Source: JAZFYD01 sp036443405
GTDB lineage: Bacteria; Planctomycetota; PLA2
Direction of reading: 5' to 3'
DNA: 26,282 nucleotides
Assembly: GCA_036443405.1 (NCBI GenBank)
Contig: JAZFYD010000037.1
Coordinates: forward strand, 1 to 26,282
Both the position numbers and the translations under genes were made by a program. The notes below the pieces were generated by a model. That model did no database searches. It had not been told where the DNA came from and saw only the letters and a program-made list of their open reading frames with translations. Below are positions 17,127 through 24,567 of this stretch, one piece after another. Within the stretch, counting starts at the first letter, position 1. Every line of letters starts with the position of its first letter.

Positions 17127-18641
17127 ATGTTCAAACGGGATCAGGTTGGGCGGGGCGCCGGGCGGCGCCGCGATGATTCGATCGGCGCGCCGATCGGCAT
17201 GTTGTGCGGCATGTTGCTTCTGACGCTCGCTGTTTCAGCGGCGGCGCAGAACTCGACGGCCATCAAAGAGCTGAACGATGCACTGCGCGTCGGCGACGAC
17301 CACCTTCAGCTCGACATGCTCGAAAAACACGGCGGAAACACCGATCCCGCCGTGATGCGGGTCATCACAAAGTACCTGCGCGCGAAGAGCACCGCTGTGC
17401 GCGACGCGGCGATCCGCCTCTACGGTTCGTCGCAATCGCCCGCAGCGCTGAAAGCGCTGCATTCTCTCTATCGCAGCGACCGCAAGCTGCGCAAGAACGA
17501 TGAGCTCTTCGCAACGTTGCTCAGGGAGATCGGCCGGCACGGCGACCGTGGTTCGGTCAAGATCCTCGGCGACATCAACTTCAAGTACCTGACCCTCGAC
17601 ACGGGCGTCGCTCGTCTCGCCGGCCTCTCGAACATCCGGAGCATCGACTCAGTCGAGGTTCTGATGCGCGCTGCGAAGAAGGGCCGCTCGAAGGGCATCC
17701 CGAAACAGCTGCGCGGTCAGTTCGCGGAGCCGTGGCGCATGGCGATGGCCGTGCTGACCGGCCAGGACTTCGGCGTGGTTCGCGAGGACTGGGAGGCTTG
17801 GTGGCGATCGAACAAGAAGACGTTCAACGTCTCGCAGGACCGTCCGAAGGTCGCTGAGGACGTAAGCCAGGGTTGGGAGCGCTATTGGAAAACGCCGTAT
17901 TACGTCGGCGGCCCGATCAGCGCAGAACCCAAGCTCGGTCCTCCGTTCACGCGCGTCGAGAGCCCGTCGAACGGCCAGGTCGAGGAAGCGGTCGACGCGA
18001 TCGCCGCCGCGTTCAAGAGCAAGGACGAGGGCGCGAAGATCGAGGCGATCGAGACCTACGCGGGCCTGATCGACAGCCGCGTCGTCCGTGCGATGGCGCG
18101 AGGCTTGCGCGACCGCAGCGAGCGCATCCAAATCCAGACGGCGGACATGCTCGGTTGGCAGAAACACCCCGAGGGTCTCAAACAGCTGCATCGCTTCTTC
18201 CGCCGCAAGTCGGACATCCACAAACACGAGCGGATCTACGCGCACACGTTGAAGGCGATCGGCCGCCACGGCGACGAGTCGTCCATTCAGGTGCTGGCCA
18301 AGAGCCCGTTCAAGGGGCTCACGCTCGCGTCCGGCGAAGCGCGCATCTACGGGATCGGAAACATCCGTCACAAGGACGCCGTTGAGGCGCTGATCAAAGG
18401 CATGCGCCTGGCCGGCGAGGGCCGCCGCCGCCGTGGGTGGAACTCGGACAGCAACCGCTTCCTGGCGGCGTTCCGCGTGAACCTGGCTTCGCTGACCGGC
18501 GCCGACGAGGGCCTCTCGCGCGAGGGTTGGCAGCACTGGTATCGCAAGAACAAGAAAGACATCGCGGTTGCCCGTCAGCGTGCCGAGATGAAGGCCGAGT
18601 TGAAGGCGATGTGGGAAGAGTATTGGAACGAGGCGTATTAA
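17127..18641 (+). CDS. Exported HEAT-like repeat protein built from two similar halves
   Basis: 504 residues. The start is supported by GGGAGGAG 6 nt upstream. A hydrophobic segment (about 24-40, MLCGMLLLTLAVSAAAQ) after a basic N-terminus suggests Sec export. The rest is alpha-helical with HEAT-like repeats and falls into two related halves, about 48-260 and 285-504. Both contain an AIGRHGD/EIGRHGD segment, then SxxxLxxxxFKxLTL-(D/A)-(T/S)-G, (L/I)xNIRxxDxVExL and a W-rich end (VREDWEAWWRSNKKTF versus LSREGWQHWYRKNKKDI). Each ends in a WExYW motif (WERYW, WEEYW). Similar proteins are frequent in Planctomycetota. A scaffold or binding role is inferred from the fold; no catalytic residues are seen. 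The DUF3313-like gene follows after 2 nt. Confidence 0.75.
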   Translation: MFKRDQVGRGAGRRRDDSIGAPIGMLCGMLLLTLAVSAAAQNSTAIKELNDALRVGDDHLQLDMLEKHGGNTDPAVMRVITKYLRAKSTAVRDAAIRLYGSSQSPAALKALHSLYRSDRKLRKNDELFATLLREIGRHGDRGSVKILGDINFKYLTLDTGVARLAGLSNIRSIDSVEVLMRAAKKGRSKGIPKQLRGQFAEPWRMAMAVLTGQDFGVVREDWEAWWRSNKKTFNVSQDRPKVAEDVSQGWERYWKTPYYVGGPISAEPKLGPPFTRVESPSNGQVEEAVDAIAAAFKSKDEGAKIEAIETYAGLIDSRVVRAMARGLRDRSERIQIQTADMLGWQKHPEGLKQLHRFFRRKSDIHKHERIYAHTLKAIGRHGDESSIQVLAKSPFKGLTLASGEARIYGIGNIRHKDAVEALIKGMRLAGEGRRRRGWNSDSNRFLAAFRVNLASLTGADEGLSREGWQHWYRKNKKDIAVARQRAEMKAELKAMWEEYWNEAY

Positions 18642-18643
18642 AG

Positions 18644-19246
18644 ATGAAGTACTTCGCCATCCTCCTTGCCGCCGGCTTCGTTGCCGGTTGCGCCACCAAC
18701 ACTCCGCAAGCGGAGTCCGGTTTTTTCGCGGACTACTCCAAGTTGGGCCCCAACCCGAAAAAGGCGGGCTCGCGCATCTTCACGAAGCCGGGCATCGACC
18801 TGCGTGTCTACGACCGCCTGATGATCGATCCGGTCGACGTGCGTTTCTCGAAGAACTCGGACGCCGGGGAGCTCGACGCCGAGACCAAGCAGAAAATCGC
18901 GGACGCGTTCCGCCGAATCATGACCGAGACCATCGATCCCTACTACAGCGTCGTGGGCGATCCCGACCGAACGGTGCTGCGCATTCGCCTCGCGGTGACG
19001 GATGTCTCGACCGCCAAACCGGGCGACAAGGGTGACGACTGGTCCAGCGTGGGCACGGCCAGCATGGAAGCGGAGCTGCTCGACTCGATGACCGGCGAGA
19101 TCCTCGGCCAGGTCGTCGACAAGATCAAGGGCAGCGAAAAAGGCGGCAAGGCCCCGTCCGAGTGGCAGCACGTCGAAGGCGCATTCGTCGAGTGGTCGGA
19201 ATCACTGCTCGACTACATGGACCGGCAGAACGAGCGCAAGGACTGA
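18644..19246 (+). CDS. DUF3313-like lipoprotein
   Basis: 200 residues. The ATG lies 2 nt after the stop codon of the HEAT-like gene, so translation is probably coupled; the longer frame upstream is a shadow. The signal peptide ends in a lipobox (FVAGC, Cys16 area) followed by ATNTP. The mature protein has FADYSKLGP, YDRLMIDPVDVRF and a late GEILGQVVD / W-rich helix (FVEWSESLLDYMD), an arrangement like DUF3313 lipoproteins. It is expected to be anchored in a membrane facing the periplasm. The biochemical role of the family is unknown. Being co-encoded with the exported HEAT-like protein suggests that the two work at the envelope. Confidence 0.75.
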   Translation: MKYFAILLAAGFVAGCATNTPQAESGFFADYSKLGPNPKKAGSRIFTKPGIDLRVYDRLMIDPVDVRFSKNSDAGELDAETKQKIADAFRRIMTETIDPYYSVVGDPDRTVLRIRLAVTDVSTAKPGDKGDDWSSVGTASMEAELLDSMTGEILGQVVDKIKGSEKGGKAPSEWQHVEGAFVEWSESLLDYMDRQNERKD

Positions 19247-19256
19247 CGGTTTCGAC

Positions 19257-19394
19257 TTCGGCCTTTACCTCGGCCTCGGAATTGGCCTCACTCCTCGGCC
19301 TCGGTCCTTCTTCGTAGTCTGTACCCAGTTCCTTTGGGCAAGGTGAGGGTGAGGCCAAGGTGGAAGGCCAACTCCGAGGCGAAGGCCGAGGCTT
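19257..19394. repeat. Imperfect inverted repeat of GGCC-type units
   Basis: The left arm (about 19257-19310) is built of CTCGGCCTCGG / ATTGGCCTC units. The right arm (about 19341-19394) reads as its inverse (GAGGCCAAGG, AAGGCCAACTCCGAGG, GAAGGCCGAGG). The arms align with a short length difference and a roughly 30-nt middle. It occupies most of the 230-nt gap between the DUF3313-like gene and the MscS gene and shows no coding character. It is related in composition to the repeats at 11162 and 14170. Confidence 0.6.
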
Positions 19395-19476
19395 AGGAAT
19401 TTGGGGGCAGATTCCCAACTGGTGATTCTTTGTCGTGATTCCTACCCTCTTGGTCGGCACCCCAGGAGGATTAGTC

Positions 19477-20655
19477 ATGCGAAGGATCATCACGTGGGCC
19501 GTTGCGCTCACGCTCTGCGTTTCTGTTGCTCACGCTCAGGAAACACCGGCGAGCCTCGAGGCGAAGATCAAGGACCTGAAGATCGACGACGTCCGCGCCG
19601 AGGCGGAGAAGCACTTCACGGCGATCGAAGCCGGTCGGAAGGCACGCGCCGAAGCCGCCGCGCTGGCCGAGAAGGCCGACGGCGACGCCAAGGCGGGGTT
19701 CGAGAAGACCGTCGCCGCGGAGGACACCAAACTCGAGAACGAGGCCGAACTGTTGCAAGTGTGCGCTCAACGCCTCGATGCGTTGGGCGGCGACGTCGGC
19801 AAGTATCAAGACGTGCTCATGGCGATCCTGGGGGTGCGCATCGAAAACCTGAGCCTCGGACTGCTCGAGGTCTGGCTCGGCAAGGCCAAGGACTGGCTCG
19901 TGGACAACGGTCCCGGCCTGCTGTGGAAGGTCCTTCTTTTCTTCCTGATCCTGTTCGTGTTCAAGATCCTCGCCCGCGCGGGCGGCGGCATGGCGCGCCG
20001 GACGCTCAGCATGTCGAAGCTCAACGTTTCCGACCTGCTCGCGAGTTTCTTCATCGGGGTCGTGCAGAAGGTCGTGTTCTTCGTCGGGCTCCTGATCGCG
20101 ATCTCAACGATCGGCGTCGACATCGGTCCGCTGCTCGCCGGCGTCGGCGTGATGGGTTTCGTGATCGGTTTCGCGCTCCAGGGCACGCTCTCCAATTTCG
20201 CGTCCGGAATCATGATCCTGCTCTACCGTCCGTACGACATCGGCGACTTCGTGGATGCCGCAGGTGTCCAGGGCAAGGTCAGCAAGATGAGCCTCGTCTC
20301 CACGACGCTGCTCACGCCGGACAACCAGGTCGTGGTCGTCCCGAACAACAAGATCTGGGGCGGCGTCATCACCAACGTGACAGCGCGTCCGACACGCCGC
20401 GTGGACATGACGATGGGCATCGGCTACGCCGACGACATCGAAAAGGCCGCGCTGGTCATCAACCGCGTCGTCAACGCGCACGACATGGTCCTGGAAGATC
20501 CCGCGCCGGCGATCGAGGTCGCCAAGGTCAGCGTATCGTCGGTCGAATTTGCCGTGCGTCCGTGGACCCGGACGCCTGACTACTGGACCGTCAAGTTCGA
20601 CCTGACGCGCCAGGTCAAACAGGAGTTCGACAAAGAGGGGATTCGATCCCGTTGA
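19477..20655 (+). CDS. MscS-type mechanosensitive channel, C-terminus apparently frameshifted
   Basis: 392 residues from the ATG at 19477, which has AGGAGG 6-11 nt upstream; an earlier in-frame start lacks this. Signal peptide 1-21 (cut after HAQ), a charged coiled-coil-like periplasmic region (25-105), then transmembrane segments at about 149-166, 190-212 and the pore helix at 216-250 (GVGVMGFVIGFALQGTLSN followed by FASGIMILLYRPYDIGDFV). The beta domain follows (VSTTLLTPDNQVVVVPNNKIWGG). All are typical of MscS, which opens under membrane tension after osmotic downshift. The family normally ends in a GI-x-IP segment, but here the protein stops at KEGIRSR; restoring one base gives the expected GI-x-IP (see 20646-20690). 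It probably has its own promoter behind the inverted repeat. Confidence 0.92.
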   Translation: MRRIITWAVALTLCVSVAHAQETPASLEAKIKDLKIDDVRAEAEKHFTAIEAGRKARAEAAALAEKADGDAKAGFEKTVAAEDTKLENEAELLQVCAQRLDALGGDVGKYQDVLMAILGVRIENLSLGLLEVWLGKAKDWLVDNGPGLLWKVLLFFLILFVFKILARAGGGMARRTLSMSKLNVSDLLASFFIGVVQKVVFFVGLLIAISTIGVDIGPLLAGVGVMGFVIGFALQGTLSNFASGIMILLYRPYDIGDFVDAAGVQGKVSKMSLVSTTLLTPDNQVVVVPNNKIWGGVITNVTARPTRRVDMTMGIGYADDIEKAALVINRVVNAHDMVLEDPAPAIEVAKVSVSSVEFAVRPWTRTPDYWTVKFDLTRQVKQEFDKEGIRSR

Positions 20656-20690
20656 CGTCCATTGTGCCAAGCAGCCGCGCGCCGGCCTGA
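20646..20690 (+). other. Out-of-frame end of the MscS gene
   Basis: In the next frame the DNA encodes IPLTSIVPSSRAPA and a TGA at 20688-20690. If one T is added in ATTCG (20641-20645), the reading becomes KEGISIPLTS..., which restores the family's GI-x-IP ending. A real 1-nt deletion or a homopolymer error would both explain this. Confidence 0.5.
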
Positions 20691-20786
20691 TCCATCGACG
20701 AGCGCAGATCGTTCCGGTTCGTCCGTTCGCTTTCATGGATAGTCGTCGTGCCGGGATTCCCCGATCGATCCCGGCGGCCGACCCTG

Positions 20787-20792
20787 TATCCT
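20787..20792 (+). promoter_or_regulatory. Candidate -10 box (TATCCT) of a leaderless tamB transcript
   Basis: TATCCT is followed by 7 nt and then the tamB ATG at 20800, with no Shine-Dalgarno sequence between. No clear -35 is visible. Confidence 0.35.
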
Positions 20793-20799
20793 TCCGCAG

Positions 20800-23700
20800 A
20801 TGCGCCGCATCCCCCGTTGGCTCAAGATCACCGGCATCACCGCAGGTGCGCTCGTTCTGCTCGCGGTCGGCGTCTATCTGCTGCGTGGGCCGCTGCTCGC
20901 GCGGCGGCTGGCCGGCCTCGTGGCGGATGAGCTTTCCGCGGCGCTCGGAGGCCGATTCACGCTGGAGCGGGTCGAGGGCGATCTGTTCGGCGAGCTGATT
21001 CTCGTCGACCTGCGCACCGAAGAAGAACCGCCCGACGGCGCGCTGCGATCGATCGCGTTTTCTCGCGCGCGCATCGAGCACGACTTCTGGAAGTCGATCG
21101 CCGGCGACTTCCCCGCGGCGCTGCGCCGCGTGCAGGTGGAGGGGCTCGAGGTCGTCGTGGACACCGACCGATCCGGCGGGGAGGCGGAATCCTCCGGCGA
21201 GGGCGCATCCGGGATTCCGCCTCTGCCGGCGCTCGATATCGAGGGACGCGCCACGGTGGTGCGCAACGGCCGCGAAATCCGCGGCAGAGTTTCGATCTCG
21301 GGCGATGGCGACAGGTTCGAACTCGGCTTGTCGCAACTCGAACTGCCCGGCGAAACGGTCCCGGAATTTGCTGCTCTGATTCGTCGCGACAATGACGTGT
21401 GGGTGTGGACCTCTGACGATTCGATCGCGGGTGTGGATCCACGCCGCGTTCGATGGGCCGGCGGCACGGGCCCCATCGATCTCCGGGCGGATCTCCGTGT
21501 CGGCGGCGCGCCCGCGCAGCTACGGGTGACGGGCGGGAACGCAAAGCTCACCGCCAAGCGTGTCGATCTCGCGCTTTTACCTGGGTGGCTGACCGCGCTG
21601 ATGCCGGAGGGCGTCGAGGCGCCGTCTGCAGGCGCGCTCAGCGTGGAACTCGACGTTCGAAATTGGGATGACGAAGCCGTGCGCACGGCCGAGGTCTCGC
21701 TCACCGGCTCGAAGATCCGATGGGGCACGTGGAAGGTCAGGGAACTCTCGCTGAGCGGGCGCCACGCCGCGGGCATCACCGAGATCGAGACGGCGACGCT
21801 CAAGTCCAACGAAGGCCGTCTGGAAGCGCGAGATCTGGTTCTCGATCCGGCTTTACCGTTCCGCGTCGCCGGGTTCGCAACACTGAACCTGAACGTCCGG
21901 GATCTTCATCCGTTGCTCGACCGGTTCCGGGTCTCGTGGCGCGACCAGCTTCCCCATGGCACGATCACGGTGCGGGCGAAAGCGGTTGGTGCGGTCGGGA
22001 AGCGCCCGGAACCGACGCATGTCAAGTCGGTGAGTTTTGCCATCGACCACGCGGACGCCCATCTCGAATGCAAAGGTGAGTTGACACTTTCCGACAGACC
22101 GGAGAATTGGCCCGAGACAAAGCTCGATTTCACGGTCACCGGAAGCGCACGGGACCTCGACACCCTGTTGCCCGTCGCCGATCTGCCCGAGGTGAAGGGG
22201 CGGATCACGCTCAAGGGCCGCGTCACGGGAACGATCGAGGATCCGAGCGTTTCCTTGGGTCTCGACAGCGGGAACAACCTCAAGGTGAACGGCTCCAAAG
22301 TGCGGCGATTCAAGCTCGAGTCGCATCTTCGCGCCGGGAAGCTCAAGGTGGAGTTGGATCTCAAATCGCGCGCTGCGGACATCGATGCAAGCGGCACGGT
22401 CCTGTTGCCCGCGTGGGACGTCGAGGCCGCGTCGTTTGACGTGGACGCGCGTGATCTCGCCGCGCTGCGGGAGATGGTGCCCGCGATTCCGCCGATCGGC
22501 GGCACGATCCGCGCCAAGGGAACCGAGCTTCGCGAGGCGGGCAAACGAACCTGGTACGGGCACGTCGAAGCCACCGGCGTCAATCTCGAGTTTGCCGGGC
22601 ACACCCTCGACTCACTCGAGTTGGACGCGCAAGCCAGTGGCCGTTCCTTCGACGTGCGCCGCGTGAACGTCGTGACCGACGGGTTCGGACTGCAGCTGAA
22701 AGGCACCGCGCAATGGGATGAGCACGGTCATGGCCGTGCGCGGCTGCGCGGCTCCGGCGATTTCCACGGCCGCGAGCTTTCGTTCACGGAAGCGCCGATT
22801 CGTCTGGATCTCGACGACCAACGGTTCCGGATTCGGGTCGAGCGCGTCGGCGCGCTGGGTGGCGGAGTCTCCGGCTACGCGACGTTTGCGGCCGACAGGA
22901 CCATCGACATCGAGTTCGAGGGCAAGGATCTCGATCTGAGCAAGTTCGTGCCGCACTGGCGCGGCGTCACGACGGCCAAGATCACGGCGCGCGGCCCGGA
23001 GAACGCTCCGGTCTTGCGCTGCGCGCTTTCCACGACCGCGGCGCTCGGGGACAAGAACAGCGAACTCTCGGGGTTGCTTCTACAGGGCGACGGCGGCATC
23101 GAGTTGAAGGACTTCGTGCTCTCCCAGGGCGGCAATCGCGTGTTTGCGTCGGCGCGCCTGCCGTGGAAGCTCGGGTTCGCGGGACTGCAGCGTTCGGACG
23201 CGGCCAAACCGACCTTGACAATCGAGGTGAACGCCCCGGATCCGCATCTGCCGGATTTGCCGAAGGCACTGCGGTGGAGCGGCTTGGCGTTGGTGATCCA
23301 CGGCAGCGGCGACCGCCTGAATGCGGAGTTGTCGGTCAACGACCTGGCATGGAACGAGGCACCGCAAACAACGGCGGCGGATGTCGAGGCGGGGCCGGTC
23401 ATGAAACTGCCTGGGACGGCGTTTGCGAAGGCGGACATCTCGCCCGATGGCTCGCGCATTGAGTTCCGATACGGAGGCGAAGGCGGCATGACCTTCGGCG
23501 GCAACGTGTCCGTCGATGCCGGCGGCGCGTGGTTCGACCCGGCGGATTTCTGGCGCAGCGTGCGCTCGGCGAATCTTGTCGGAGGGCTGCACGGCGACCT
23601 GCCCGACCTCGAGTTCCTGACGCGGGTGATACCCGATCTGCTCCGCGCGAATGGAAGCGGCAAGATCGACGTGCGGCTCGCCGGCACGCCGCAACGGCCC

Positions 23701-24567
23701 GAGATACACGGCAACGGGGAGCTCGCGATTCGCGATCTCAAGATCGCCGGCGGTGTTCCGACGTTTCAGGATCTCGAGGCGCGCGTCTTCTGGGACGGCG
23801 GCGCCGAAGCGCTGCTCGACGTGCAAGGGCTGCTCGGATACGCGCCGTTCGTGCTCGGCGGGCGCATCGACCTCACCGAGGGGGTCGTCGATCTCGCGCT
23901 GCGCGGCGACAACCTTCTGCTCGTCAACCAGCGCGATCTCCGGGTCCGCGCCGACACGGACGTGACGTTGCGCGGTCGCCGCGACGAACTCGAACTCGCC
24001 GGATCCATGCGGGTGACGGACGCCACGTACACCGAGGAGATGGATGTCATCGAAATCGCGGTCGATGCGCTCAAGGACAAGAACAAGGGCGAGCCCGCGC
24101 CGTTCATTCTCTTTTCCCTGCCGGGGCCGCCGCTCTCCACGATGCGGTTGGACATCGACCTGCAGTCGGATGAGACGATCCACGTGGACAACTACCTGCT
24201 CCAGGGCACGGCGTCCGCCTCGATCCGGCTGCGCGGCACCGGCGCGCTGCCACAGCCGGAGGGTCGCGTGTTCGTCCGCAACGCGCTGGTCCGGCTCAAC
24301 GTCGGTCTGGTCAAAGCGGATCGCGTTCAACTCTCGTTCCCTCCGCAGAGTCCGTTCGAACCCAAGGTGAAGGTCGGCGAGCTGCGCACGTATCTCACGC
24401 CTGGCCTCGACGAGCACCTGACGGTCCATTTCGATCGTGAGATCCCGGATCTGACCGGCCCGATGACGGCCGAGCTTCGGCTTCACAAGCGCTGGCACCT
24501 GTTCGCCGAACGCGATCAGTACGAGCAGTTCAACGGCGGCATCCTATGGCGGCTTCGCTTCCGTTGA
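20800..24567 (+). CDS. tamB: TamB-like translocation and assembly module protein
   Basis: 1255 residues, near the usual length for TamB. The ATG directly precedes a basic stretch and one transmembrane helix (about 10-28, ITGITAGALVLLAVGVYLL) that anchors the protein in the inner membrane. The remainder is a long periplasmic beta-rich rod with AsmA/TamB-type repeats (ARDLVLDPALPFRVAGFATL, RIDLTEGVVDLALRGDNLL). The last 350 residues form the DUF490/TamB domain (GSGKIDVRLAGTPQRPEIHG, ending YEQFNGGILWRLRFR). TamB-like proteins span the periplasm and work with an Omp85 partner, in outer-membrane protein assembly or in phospholipid transport. That partner is encoded directly downstream and overlaps by 22 nt. 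The order tamB-tamA is the reverse of that in Escherichia coli. Confidence 0.9.
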   Translation: MRRIPRWLKITGITAGALVLLAVGVYLLRGPLLARRLAGLVADELSAALGGRFTLERVEGDLFGELILVDLRTEEEPPDGALRSIAFSRARIEHDFWKSIAGDFPAALRRVQVEGLEVVVDTDRSGGEAESSGEGASGIPPLPALDIEGRATVVRNGREIRGRVSISGDGDRFELGLSQLELPGETVPEFAALIRRDNDVWVWTSDDSIAGVDPRRVRWAGGTGPIDLRADLRVGGAPAQLRVTGGNAKLTAKRVDLALLPGWLTALMPEGVEAPSAGALSVELDVRNWDDEAVRTAEVSLTGSKIRWGTWKVRELSLSGRHAAGITEIETATLKSNEGRLEARDLVLDPALPFRVAGFATLNLNVRDLHPLLDRFRVSWRDQLPHGTITVRAKAVGAVGKRPEPTHVKSVSFAIDHADAHLECKGELTLSDRPENWPETKLDFTVTGSARDLDTLLPVADLPEVKGRITLKGRVTGTIEDPSVSLGLDSGNNLKVNGSKVRRFKLESHLRAGKLKVELDLKSRAADIDASGTVLLPAWDVEAASFDVDARDLAALREMVPAIPPIGGTIRAKGTELREAGKRTWYGHVEATGVNLEFAGHTLDSLELDAQASGRSFDVRRVNVVTDGFGLQLKGTAQWDEHGHGRARLRGSGDFHGRELSFTEAPIRLDLDDQRFRIRVERVGALGGGVSGYATFAADRTIDIEFEGKDLDLSKFVPHWRGVTTAKITARGPENAPVLRCALSTTAALGDKNSELSGLLLQGDGGIELKDFVLSQGGNRVFASARLPWKLGFAGLQRSDAAKPTLTIEVNAPDPHLPDLPKALRWSGLALVIHGSGDRLNAELSVNDLAWNEAPQTTAADVEAGPVMKLPGTAFAKADISPDGSRIEFRYGGEGGMTFGGNVSVDAGGAWFDPADFWRSVRSANLVGGLHGDLPDLEFLTRVIPDLLRANGSGKIDVRLAGTPQRPEIHGNGELAIRDLKIAGGVPTFQDLEARVFWDGGAEALLDVQGLLGYAPFVLGGRIDLTEGVVDLALRGDNLLLVNQRDLRVRADTDVTLRGRRDELELAGSMRVTDATYTEEMDVIEIAVDALKDKNKGEPAPFILFSLPGPPLSTMRLDIDLQSDETIHVDNYLLQGTASASIRLRGTGALPQPEGRVFVRNALVRLNVGLVKADRVQLSFPPQSPFEPKVKVGELRTYLTPGLDEHLTVHFDREIPDLTGPMTAELRLHKRWHLFAERDQYEQFNGGILWRLRFR

